The notes below the pieces were generated by a model. It was not told the DNA's origin and made no database searches. It saw only the letters and a list, made by a program, of their open reading frames with translations. From a virus, in IMG/VR virus record IMGVR_UViG_3300042908_001045, positions 1 through 64,000 of that record: 64,000 nucleotides of DNA; one strand, 5' to 3'. The translations under genes and the position numbers were made by a program. Shown piece after piece: positions 40,978 to 48,805 of the stretch; position 1 is the stretch's first letter, and each line of letters starts with the position of its first letter.

Positions 40978-42738
40978 ATGCCAAGAAAAGTTATAAGAGA
41001 ACTGCTATCAGAACAAGTCATAGATTCATTCAATGAGCAAAAACGCAGTAGGGTGAATTTAAAGCAACCCAAAGGCTTTGTTATTAACAGTTCTTTAAAA
41101 GTTCAAGATAGTGTTGACAGTCCAGATGAAACACAAGAAGTAGTAGAGCCTACACCTGTTGTGTCCACTGAATCTGTGGATATGACCACTGCTCCCAATG
41201 TTTCTTTGGAACAGGTAAAACAGCTAATCGAAAGTCAAGTTTCTCATTTACAGCAATCTCTAATGAAAGAGACTCAGTCAAGAATTGAATTAGAGTCTGC
41301 CTTAAATAAAGAACGTCTTGAGAAAGCTGAGTTAGAATCTCAGTTGCAATCTGCTAAAAAAGCAGAAACAATTTTAGACGAACTTGGTAAAATAAGCAAA
41401 ACTCCAATTACAATGCCAACTCCTAGCGTAAATAGAGTGCTTAGCTCTAAGTCCGACAGCCCGCAAGGCGCATTAAAAGACTGGTTTAATATTTACGAAA
41501 ACTCCAATAAAGTAGTTAAAGTACGTGCTAATGGCTCTCAGTACAGATCTCAAGACAACCGGGAATTAAACCAATTTGTTAAAGAGAACAAATCTCAAGT
41601 AATTAAAGATTTAGAATCTTGGGGCAAAGCTAATGGAATGCTTCGTGGTTCGTCTTTAGTTAGTAAAGATTCTGCAACTATTGGTACCGATATTGTTGGT
41701 GGGTTTCTCCAAGTACTATCTTCAATTATGCGTACTAACAACCGCCAAGGATTTGTGTTCTGGCAATTTGCTAATACTGTAATTGATTTTGGAAAAGGAT
41801 TGGGAGATACAATTAAAATCCCTAGAGCTGCTTACCAACCGGCTCCTGGCACTCCTGAGGACAGATTACTTTCAAGTGCTGGTGCATATACTCGAATTGA
41901 CTCTGGCAACCAAAATTTGTCTACTGGAGTTGTAACAGCTGAACTGCAAGAATGGGGTCTAGGTCGCAATTCTCAATATCCTCCCGTGACTTTAGTTAGC
42001 TTTGTTACCGCTTATTCAATGATTGAACTGTTGTCAATCTTGAATAGAAATTTAATGCGAGATTACTACGCATGGGAAGATCTAAAAATTAGAAGTTTAT
42101 GGACTGGCACAACTCGTGTTGTTTACAACGATAAAAACGCTGTTGCCACAAGTGCCACTTCTGTCACATCCGGAGACGATGGTACTTTAACACGTCGTTT
42201 TCTAGCTTCTTTATATGGATACATGAAGGAGATTCAGATTCCTCCCTTTGCTGGAAATAAATACGGTTTGGTAGTTAACAGCACAGCTTTAACTCAATTA
42301 AAGATTAGCTACGACAGCTTGTGGCACGCAGCTACTCCCGGTGAATTACAAACTTTAACAGAATTCTTGAATCCTGTTTTAATTGCGCCTGGAGAGACGG
42401 ATAAGCTAAGTGGATATTGTGGAGACTTTGAGAACTTTATGATTTTCGAAACTAATGCTTATGGCGTTGGTGCAAGTGGTTCTCCTGGCGTTCAAACAGA
42501 AGATAGTAAAGTTACTCATACTAGCTTCGCTTTTGGTTCAGACACTATTGGACGTGGTATTGGAACTGAAATGGAAGTTCGTTTTGATGACGACACTGAT
42601 TTTGGACGCGCTACTAGAGCTATCTGGCGCTCTGAAGAATCATTCGTTCAAATGGATGTTGATGGAGCTGGAGATAATAGTGCTGTTCCACAACAACTTA
42701 GAGTTATTAAAGTTAACACGCTGAAAAATGCGATTTAA
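40978..42738 (+). CDS. Major capsid protein with N-terminal coiled coil, 586 aa
   Basis: Residues 70-145 are a charged coiled coil (SLEQVKQLIESQVSHLQQSLMKETQ...), like the delta/scaffolding domain of HK97-fold capsid proteins that is removed during maturation. The coat domain begins around residue 215 and carries the expected long strands and loops. Position in the head cluster and length support the call. The -10 box TATAAT (40959-40964) precedes it in the divergent region with the Cro-like gene. Confidence 0.75.
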   Translation: MPRKVIRELLSEQVIDSFNEQKRSRVNLKQPKGFVINSSLKVQDSVDSPDETQEVVEPTPVVSTESVDMTTAPNVSLEQVKQLIESQVSHLQQSLMKETQSRIELESALNKERLEKAELESQLQSAKKAETILDELGKISKTPITMPTPSVNRVLSSKSDSPQGALKDWFNIYENSNKVVKVRANGSQYRSQDNRELNQFVKENKSQVIKDLESWGKANGMLRGSSLVSKDSATIGTDIVGGFLQVLSSIMRTNNRQGFVFWQFANTVIDFGKGLGDTIKIPRAAYQPAPGTPEDRLLSSAGAYTRIDSGNQNLSTGVVTAELQEWGLGRNSQYPPVTLVSFVTAYSMIELLSILNRNLMRDYYAWEDLKIRSLWTGTTRVVYNDKNAVATSATSVTSGDDGTLTRRFLASLYGYMKEIQIPPFAGNKYGLVVNSTALTQLKISYDSLWHAATPGELQTLTEFLNPVLIAPGETDKLSGYCGDFENFMIFETNAYGVGASGSPGVQTEDSKVTHTSFAFGSDTIGRGIGTEMEVRFDDDTDFGRATRAIWRSEESFVQMDVDGAGDNSAVPQQLRVIKVNTLKNAI

Positions 42739-42752
42739 TATTGATATTTCCT

Positions 42753-42968
42753 ATGACAGAACAAGATGAAAACAAGGAAATAGTCAAAGAGGTAAAAGAG
42801 CCAAAGAAAAAAACATCTGCGGCTCCTACCCCAGCTTTGCAGCATCCTGGCTTTGACACTCAATCAAAATGTTTGTTGTGTGGACAATTTAGAACCAACT
42901 TAGTTGGTCAAATATTTTGTCCAGAGTATTTAATAGAATGCCCTAGATTTGTGGAGGATAGATTGTAA
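42753..42968 (+). CDS. Small Cys-containing protein, 71 aa
   Basis: A charged Lys/Glu/Pro-rich N-terminus precedes CLLCGQFRT...FCPEYLIECPRF, four cysteines that may bind zinc. I take ATG 42753; an in-frame ATG at 42741 is possible. It lies between the capsid and decoration-like genes and overlaps the next start by one base. Confidence 0.55.
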   Translation: MTEQDENKEIVKEVKEPKKKTSAAPTPALQHPGFDTQSKCLLCGQFRTNLVGQIFCPEYLIECPRFVEDRL

Positions 42969-43384
42969 TGCCTAAATTGAATACAATACCAGCCAGAGTT
43001 CAGTCTGACTCTGTTGGTGGAATTGCTAAAGTCGTTTACGATGTTGCTGACTTAGGTGGTAAAATAGGAAACATTTCATTGGAATTAGCTTTACCATCAG
43101 GAGCAATTATTCACCGTGGCTTTATTGATGTTGTTACTCCTCTTGCTAGTGGAGGCTCTGCAACTGTAACATTAAGTTTTATAGGTAGTTCCACCCAATC
43201 TCTTCTTGCCGCTCCCTCTAATTATGATGCTCTTACTTCAGTGCATGCTTTAGCTGTTAACACAACTGCTGTTAAATTATCTAGTACAAATGCAACTAAA
43301 ACATCTGTGCTTAATGTTGTTATCGCAGGAGCTGATTTAACAGCAGGTAGATTTAACGTTTATTTACAGTATTTTGGAGTGTAG
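42968..43384 (+). CDS. Probable capsid decoration or structural protein, 138 aa
   Basis: A beta-rich, Ser/Thr/Ala-rich protein without charged clusters, typical of head decoration or small virion proteins. Identified only by composition and position between the capsid and connector genes. Confidence 0.5.
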   Translation: MPKLNTIPARVQSDSVGGIAKVVYDVADLGGKIGNISLELALPSGAIIHRGFIDVVTPLASGGSATVTLSFIGSSTQSLLAAPSNYDALTSVHALAVNTTAVKLSSTNATKTSVLNVVIAGADLTAGRFNVYLQYFGV

Positions 43385-43386
43385 TT

Positions 43387-44100
43387 ATGCCGTGGCTTTC
43401 TAATCAAGAATGCTTGCAGTATGCTCCGGGCATTACTTTGACTGGAGAGCCATTAACTACTGCTATTGCTTTAGCACAATCACTAGCTGAGGGCGTTAAT
43501 GGAGCAAATCGCCCATTGGAAATAGCTCAATATAAGAAAATATTGACAATCCCAAACACAGGTAGAGTTATTGTCCCAATTCGTCCAATGCTATCAAATC
43601 CAACTCCTATTGTTGAATTAAGAGGAAGTGATACACCTCCAAGATTTGGAGTTTACTCTATTCAGGAATGGGAGCCACTTATTTTAGACAAAGATTATAA
43701 GATTGATTATGATAATAACGAGATTAGTTTACTAGCACTTAGCAGGGTATTACAACACGAATATTATTATCACACTGGCTTCAGAAGATATAGTCGCAAT
43801 CCAACTGTACCAAGGGTAAAGAAGCAGCTTAAAATAACTTATTCTAGCGGTATTAATTTTGCCGCTACATCAGAGTCTGTAGTTAATTTAAAGCGTAGTT
43901 TAGCCGCTATTGTTGCTTTGCGGAATTCTCCTCAATCGCAAGGAGTCAAATCAGTAGATGTATCTGATGAAAAATATGTTATAGAATACGCGTCTCAATC
44001 AGACTATCTTGGTATTAGTGGTAACAAAACTAATGGTAGTCCAATAAATGAGTTGTTATCAATATTTCGTAAATATCGTCCAAGCGAGTATACATCATGA
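43387..44100 (+). CDS. Head-tail connector (adaptor) protein, 237 aa
   Basis: The first gene after the decoration-like protein, with the N-terminal helix pattern and strand-rich middle expected of adaptor proteins that dock under the portal (gp6/gp15 type). The call depends mainly on gene order. It overlaps the next gene by four bases. Confidence 0.55.
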   Translation: MPWLSNQECLQYAPGITLTGEPLTTAIALAQSLAEGVNGANRPLEIAQYKKILTIPNTGRVIVPIRPMLSNPTPIVELRGSDTPPRFGVYSIQEWEPLILDKDYKIDYDNNEISLLALSRVLQHEYYYHTGFRRYSRNPTVPRVKKQLKITYSSGINFAATSESVVNLKRSLAAIVALRNSPQSQGVKSVDVSDEKYVIEYASQSDYLGISGNKTNGSPINELLSIFRKYRPSEYTS

Positions 44101-44537
44101 ATATTGAACAAATTGTTGGTGGGGCATTGCAGCATTTACCTGACAAATATTTTAGTACTGTTAACTTGGAACTAACTTTTAATATTGGCAGTGGAGCATT
44201 TACCGTAGATCCAGAAACTGGAAATTACATTCAATCTTCAGTGCCTTTGATATTGCTGGCATCTGCTACAGAATATAAAGACCCAAGAATATTGCAATCT
44301 CCTGGCAGCTACGGCACAAGCATAATTCAAGTCCAAGGTAGATTAGATAATCCAAAATTAATGCCTACTACAGTTGGAGTTCAGTCTATTGGCACAGCTA
44401 AACTCACTAACAACGATGGTACTATTTTTACAGGTGTCTGGAAATTTACTGCTATAACTCAAAATAGAATTAATGCATATACGTCTAAGCGAGGTACGCT
44501 AATAAGAGGGACTATAACTCTACCCACAGCTGTTTAA
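44097..44537 (+). CDS. Probable head-closure protein, 146 aa
   Basis: A beta-barrel-like protein of the size and position of siphovirus stopper proteins. Its sequence (ILQSPGSYGTSIIQVQGRL, GVWKFTAITQNRINAYTSKRG) has strand alternation but no certain signature. Confidence 0.5.
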   Translation: MNIEQIVGGALQHLPDKYFSTVNLELTFNIGSGAFTVDPETGNYIQSSVPLILLASATEYKDPRILQSPGSYGTSIIQVQGRLDNPKLMPTTVGVQSIGTAKLTNNDGTIFTGVWKFTAITQNRINAYTSKRGTLIRGTITLPTAV

Positions 44538-44546
44538 AATAAATAT

Positions 44547-44587
44547 TTCAGATATCACTTGACATTACAAAAATAATAAGTTATTCT
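44547..44587 (+). promoter_or_regulatory. Promoter of the leader peptide/DUF3310 unit
   Basis: TTGACA (44559-44564), 17 bp, TATTCT (44582-44587), with upstream TTTCAGATATCAC shared with the promoters at 9340 and 23795. Confidence 0.75.
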
Positions 44588-44611
44588 AGAAAAAATTCTG
44601 AGGGCAAGAAA

Positions 44612-44647
44612 ATGAAAGATGTAGATTATCCTGAAAGACCTAGATAA
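44612..44647 (+). CDS. 11-codon leader peptide
   Basis: MKDVDYPERPR, preceded by a GAGGGCAAG ribosome site. Its residue pattern mirrors the start of the next protein (MSNIEHPKHYQ), so it may be a duplicated gene start. It sits between a promoter and a terminator-like hairpin. Confidence 0.45.
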   Translation: MKDVDYPERPR

Positions 44648-44667
44648 AATATAGTAGTAGTAGTTTT

Positions 44668-44694
44668 TAGCTTCCCCTTGGAAGCTATTGTTTT
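44668..44694 (+). terminator. Attenuator-like hairpin
   Basis: TAGCTTCC (44668-44675), CCTT loop and GGAAGCTA (44680-44687), then TTGTTTT directly before the DUF3310 start codon at 44695. It could end transcription or hide the start, depending on leader translation. Confidence 0.6.
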
Positions 44695-44898
44695 ATGAGT
44701 AATATTGAACACCCAAAACATTATCAGCAAGCAGATATTGAGTGCATTGACGCAATTAAAGCAGCATTGTCTTCTGAAGAGCTAAAAGGCTTTATAAAAG
44801 GGAATATCATAAAGTACACTTGGCGAAGTGACCATAAAAACGGATTAGAAGATCTCCAAAAAGCTCAATGGTACTTAAATTGGTATTTGAATTTATAG
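44695..44898 (+). CDS. DUF3310 protein, 67 aa
   Basis: Matches the compact phage DUF3310 pattern: HPKHYQQADIECIDAIKAAL, then FIKGNIIKYTWRSDHKNGLEDLQKAQWYLNWYL. The family is common in phages and is sometimes annotated as nucleotide kinase-like; its role is not established. Its 3' end overlaps the convergent sigma-like gene by six bases. Confidence 0.85.
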   Translation: MSNIEHPKHYQQADIECIDAIKAALSSEELKGFIKGNIIKYTWRSDHKNGLEDLQKAQWYLNWYLNL

Positions 44899-45828
44899 CT
44901 TAATTAGCTTATTGCCTATAACTTTGTATTGCTTCAACCAGTTATAGGCAGTAGTTTTAGAAATATGTAAATAAGTTTTACACCAAGCAAATGATTTTCC
45001 TTGATTCAAAGCATTGATTACAGCAATTTTCAATTCTGTGCTATAGCCAGGTCTTCCTAGTGCGCCAGGGTTTTCCACAAATTGATATTTACAGTTTTTA
45101 CATAAATATTGTTGTTTTTGTTTTCTTTTCCCGTTTTTAACAATATTTTTACTCAAACAAAGAGGACAAAACAAAATGTTGTTTACAATATTTTTAAGTA
45201 ATTCTATACCTTGTTTTTCTATCTGCTTAATCTGATATACAGATAATCCATACATATTTTTTATTTCTTGTATTTTAAAATCATGTATATGTATTAACCT
45301 AATTATTTGAGCATGTATATCAGGAATTTTTTCTAAAATAATCTCTAATTCCTGTATAGAAGAATTATCGTAATAACTAATTTCTGGTAAATCTAAACAA
45401 GTTTTTTGGTATGCTTTACTAATTTCTTCAACTTTTTCTGGAGTTATATTTAAAAGTTTTACTGCACATTCATATGACATGTTGTTCTTACGTGCATAAC
45501 GTTTAATTGTCTGATGCGTTTCTTGTATTGCCCTAGGAATTTTTATTATTTTATCTTTATCTCGCAAGTACATCAAAATAGATCCGTTAATAAACGGTAG
45601 CGCAAAACTAGACAACTTTTCTGATTTATTTGGATTATATCTTTCTATGGCTTGAATTAATCCCATACTGCCAATCTGAATTAAATCGTCTAAAGGAGTA
45701 GAACATGTTTTTTGCATTTTGCTAGCGACAGAATACACTAATCCCATGTTTTGCTCTACTAATTTATTTCTAGTAGTTATGTTTTTGTCTTTAAAATATT
45801 TTATTAACAGCTGTTGGTTGTCATACAT
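44893..45828 (-). CDS. Sigma-70-like factor fused to an InsA-type zinc ribbon and HTH, 311 aa
   Basis: Residues 20-95 match sigma region 2 (LVEQNMGLVYSVASKMQ...LDDLIQIGSMGLIQAIERYNP). Residues 165-215 resemble region 4 (IIRLIHIHDFKIQEIKNMYGLSVYQIKQIEKQGIELL). After that comes CPLC...CKNC (Cys221, 224, 243, 246) with YQF, then a helix-turn-helix (KIAVINALNQGKSFAWCKTYLHISKTTAYNWLK). The last two are the zinc ribbon and HTH of IS1 InsA-type proteins. It probably redirects host RNA polymerase to late phage promoters, with the added domain supplying extra DNA contacts. It is convergent with the DUF3310 gene. Confidence 0.8.
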   Translation of the reverse strand: MYDNQQLLIKYFKDKNITTRNKLVEQNMGLVYSVASKMQKTCSTPLDDLIQIGSMGLIQAIERYNPNKSEKLSSFALPFINGSILMYLRDKDKIIKIPRAIQETHQTIKRYARKNNMSYECAVKLLNITPEKVEEISKAYQKTCLDLPEISYYDNSSIQELEIILEKIPDIHAQIIRLIHIHDFKIQEIKNMYGLSVYQIKQIEKQGIELLKNIVNNILFCPLCLSKNIVKNGKRKQKQQYLCKNCKYQFVENPGALGRPGYSTELKIAVINALNQGKSFAWCKTYLHISKTTAYNWLKQYKVIGNKLIKL

Positions 45829-45846
45829 ATCAATAACAAAAAAGTT

Positions 45847-45892
45847 GCACTTTTATATTAGCAATTTAAATCAATCGCCGCAGTAAAAGTGC
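45847..45892 (-). terminator. Long hairpin terminator of the S74 fibre gene
   Basis: GCACTTTTA (45847-45855) and TAAAAGTGC (45884-45892) pair across a 28-base loop, followed on the minus strand by a T-rich stretch. Confidence 0.6.
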
Positions 45893-45908
45893 TTATTTGT
45901 TAGTTTAA

Positions 45909-46868
45909 TTATTGTGCTTGCAAAGCAGTTTCTAAAAGTTCTACACGCACAGTTAGCTCTTGTATAGCTTTGACTAAAATTGGGATAAGTCTAGCTGGTG
46001 CAATTAGCTTTTGGTCTGTAACAATGTTTTCGTCAGTTTCTGGGTCTGTGTAATCAATATCGTAAGTTGACACAATACCCGGCACAGCGTATACACTTGA
46101 TTGAACAGACTCAACTTCTTGCGCTATAAACCCTATTTCCGTAATGTCCTTTTTGGTGCCAACGCATTTGCGCATGTTCCAAGTAAATTTTCTAGGAATA
46201 AGTGCATTTATGTAAGCTAGTCCACTGAAATTTAATGCTTCAATGTCTTTTTTGTCACGGGCATCTGAATGCCCAGATATTGAAGTATCAGCACATATTA
46301 AATTTGTGACTTCACTGTTTCCAAGAACAAAATGGTTGTTTTGAGTAGTTATATTTACGCCATAGACTCCAGCACTTTGTCCTATCGCCACGTTATTGAA
46401 TCCAGTGGTGTTAGAAGAAAGCGCACTTGTCCCTATCGCCGTGTTGGCATAACCAATGGTGTTAAAATAAAGCGCATCTCGTCCTATCGCCGTGTTGGCA
46501 TAACCAGCGGTGTTAGAAAAAAGCGCACCTTGCCCTATCGCCACGGTATTTACTCCAGTGGTGTTAGAATAAAGCGCATCTCGTCCTATCGCCGTGTTGG
46601 CATAACCAGTGGTGTTAGACTGAAGCGCATTTATCCCTAACGCTGCGTTATCTCCTGCTGAAAGCAAATAAGGAGTCCAAGTCGTTCCTAAATATATTTT
46701 TACTCTACTGTTATTTGTGTCAAACCAGAATTGTTGTTGTTGTGGATTACTTGGCGCTGTAGCTCCAGAGGACATGGTAGCAACTTGTTTTAATGCTTCA
46801 TTAACATACTGCCTGTAATTAGCGCCAGATACGTTTTGGATGTCTAATCCTTGAGTTCCTTGTGACAT
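45909..46868 (-). CDS. Tail fibre with S74 self-cleaving chaperone, 319 aa
   Basis: The middle (about residues 75-185) is a run of roughly 23-residue repeats (LYSNTTGYANTAIGRDA...) of the YadA-head type. The C-terminus contains SDARDKKDIEALN, the peptidase S74 intramolecular-chaperone signature with its Ser cleavage site, and ITEIGFIAQEV. The chaperone helps trimerise the fibre and then cuts itself off. It lies on the strand opposite the surrounding structural genes, like an exchangeable receptor-binding cassette. Confidence 0.9.
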   Translation of the reverse strand: MSQGTQGLDIQNVSGANYRQYVNEALKQVATMSSGATAPSNPQQQQFWFDTNNSRVKIYLGTTWTPYLLSAGDNAALGINALQSNTTGYANTAIGRDALYSNTTGVNTVAIGQGALFSNTAGYANTAIGRDALYFNTIGYANTAIGTSALSSNTTGFNNVAIGQSAGVYGVNITTQNNHFVLGNSEVTNLICADTSISGHSDARDKKDIEALNFSGLAYINALIPRKFTWNMRKCVGTKKDITEIGFIAQEVESVQSSVYAVPGIVSTYDIDYTDPETDENIVTDQKLIAPARLIPILVKAIQELTVRVELLETALQAQ

Positions 46869-46921
46869 AATATTTAAATCAATGTTAAACTATAGTTGTA
46901 ATTATAGTATATCTTGAAAAG

Positions 46922-47299
46922 ATGAAAATTAATTGGAACAATATTCAAATACCAGCTAATGCTAAATCTACTTTAACGTGGTCAGTAGATTATGCAAGCA
47001 TTGTTCATGAAGGTACTGGGGCTAATTATCCGCCTCGTCCATGGGTAGATGAAGCTAGAAGACATTTCCAGAATGAATTTAACAATTATGCTACAAACGC
47101 TTTAAATTCTGCTGATTATAAGCAAGCATTTTACAGTATTACTAAAGATTTTGGGCAATTGTGCCAAGATAAAATAGAAGAATCAATTTATCCTTGGCCG
47201 GGTGAGACTAAAAGGAAAAGTGGCGATATAGTTACTTCTCCTCGAAATATTGTTGATACAAAAAAGTTATACAATTCTTACTTAATTACTCACGAATGA
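46922..47299 (+). CDS. HK97 gp10-like tail completion protein, 125 aa
   Basis: SVDYASIVHEGTGANYPPRPWVDEARRHF matches the (Y)A-x-HEGT...PPRPW signature of the HK97 gp10 / minor tail completion family. It works at the head-tail junction. The last four bases overlap the next gene. Confidence 0.75.
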   Translation: MKINWNNIQIPANAKSTLTWSVDYASIVHEGTGANYPPRPWVDEARRHFQNEFNNYATNALNSADYKQAFYSITKDFGQLCQDKIEESIYPWPGETKRKSGDIVTSPRNIVDTKKLYNSYLITHE

Positions 47300-47673
47300 A
47301 CTTAGTAGAACTAAACACTAAATTACGCGCGTTGTTAACTCCAGAGTTAGGTACGTATAGTAATGGCGCGCTATCTATTTGGGCTTATGGATCTAGTAAT
47401 CCACCTCCTTCTGTTAGTAATGGATTAGAATGCTTGATTAGGCAAGTGCCTCTTGGGTATGCAAAGTCGTCTAGTGCTGGGCAAAAATACAAAATTCAAG
47501 AATGGGAGATATATTTAAAAAACTACAAAAAAGATTTAAATTTATCTAAAGCAATAATTAAGATAGAAAAAAGTTTTTCAGTTATACAAGTAGTCCATAT
47601 GCCTTATAGTTTAGATACAATTGAACAAGCAAGAATACTTATTAAGGATCCAATAGTTTTTCAGTCTTTCTAA
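47296..47673 (+). CDS. Probable tail terminator protein, 125 aa
   Basis: Follows the gp10-like protein and precedes the tail-tube genes, the usual site of the tail terminator. The alpha/beta pattern fits, with no certain signature. Confidence 0.5.
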   Translation: MNLVELNTKLRALLTPELGTYSNGALSIWAYGSSNPPPSVSNGLECLIRQVPLGYAKSSSAGQKYKIQEWEIYLKNYKKDLNLSKAIIKIEKSFSVIQVVHMPYSLDTIEQARILIKDPIVFQSF

Positions 47674-47715
47674 TAAAATGGCAATTATAAGTTAATAAAG
47701 GATTAAAAGAAGCTC

Positions 47716-48747
47716 ATGCCATTAGCCACAGCATCTGTTGTTTTACAAAGTTATACACTTGATTTAATGCTTTTGGGACTTAATGTTTTTGGCGCTTCAA
47801 ACAGATTTGTAGCCAAAGATATTTTAACAGTCCAGAATAATGCTGCGGTTTATGACAAAAGTATTATTTTAAAAAGTAACTCAAGTACTGGAACTTATTT
47901 AAGAGCTGGAACAGGAATTAGTTTTAGTGGTGTTAATTACAGAAATCAAGTAGTAGTAGCAGAAGACATTACTGTAACTGGATCTAGTGGTTCTGTTACA
48001 TCAGTAAAAGTAGAGCCATTGTTAAAACCATTGTCTAGTGGAGTAACTGGGACTGTTTTAGCTCCTGTTAGAATGATTCTTAATTCAGTTGACACAACTA
48101 ATAATATTGACACTTGGCGATTTGTAGATTCAATGACAACAATTGAAGGGTTAAGCCCATTTACTAGAGCAGTGATAAGTATTGTTAATCCCGTGGCTGG
48201 CTCTTCTCCTATAATGATACCTCAAAATGCTAATCTTGATTTTGGTTCTTTAACTCCAATTAATCCTGATGTTGTTTTTTTAAATTCAACATCCAGCTCA
48301 GTTATTTATTTTAATGGTAGCCCAAATACACTAAATATTTCTGCTGGTTCACAAGCAAGTTATTTAACTGGTTCTATTCCATTGTGTGGTATTCAAACAA
48401 TGGATTTAAGTAATCAAGATACTCAAATAGATATTACAACGTTTCAATCTGGACTTGGGACAGATTCTAACACAGTAAGATATTCTCGCTCGTATTCAAT
48501 TTCTGGCATTTCATTGTCTGGGGATGAGGCACTTGAAAAAATAGTTAAACCAGCTGCTGGACTAAAATCTATATCTAATGGGAAAGAAGTGTATGCAATA
48601 GCTACTTTTCCTGATGGAGAAAGAATAGAAGGAGTTGCTGTAATAAACAATTTGAATTTACCTACCAATCAAAATGAAGTTAAGAAATATTCATTTACTT
48701 TAACTTTTCTTGGTAAAAATTTTAATTGGGATTCTCCTATAATTTAA
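47716..48747 (+). CDS. Tail tube protein, paralogue 1, 343 aa
   Basis: One of four related proteins sharing the start MPLATASVVLQSYTLDLMLLG, the block LCGIQTMDLSNQDTQIDITTFQSG, SGDEALEKIVKP and the end QNEVKKYSFTLTFLGKNF. The last block resembles the final strands of siphovirus tube subunits. About 100 residues are inserted between VKVEPLLKPLSSGVTG and the DLSNQDTQ block, with one unit of each repeat type seen in the next gene. It forms the tube, or caps or rings within it. Confidence 0.7.
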   Translation: MPLATASVVLQSYTLDLMLLGLNVFGASNRFVAKDILTVQNNAAVYDKSIILKSNSSTGTYLRAGTGISFSGVNYRNQVVVAEDITVTGSSGSVTSVKVEPLLKPLSSGVTGTVLAPVRMILNSVDTTNNIDTWRFVDSMTTIEGLSPFTRAVISIVNPVAGSSPIMIPQNANLDFGSLTPINPDVVFLNSTSSSVIYFNGSPNTLNISAGSQASYLTGSIPLCGIQTMDLSNQDTQIDITTFQSGLGTDSNTVRYSRSYSISGISLSGDEALEKIVKPAAGLKSISNGKEVYAIATFPDGERIEGVAVINNLNLPTNQNEVKKYSFTLTFLGKNFNWDSPII

Positions 48748-48805
48748 TAAAGCTAAAGTTGGATATATCTGGCAAGTATAAAGTAAGAAAAGGATTAAAA
48801 GTCTT

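Noticed and set aside
46332-46640. Rightward frame with repeated RKRTxPYRRVG
   Set aside because: Antisense shadow of the S74 fibre repeats.
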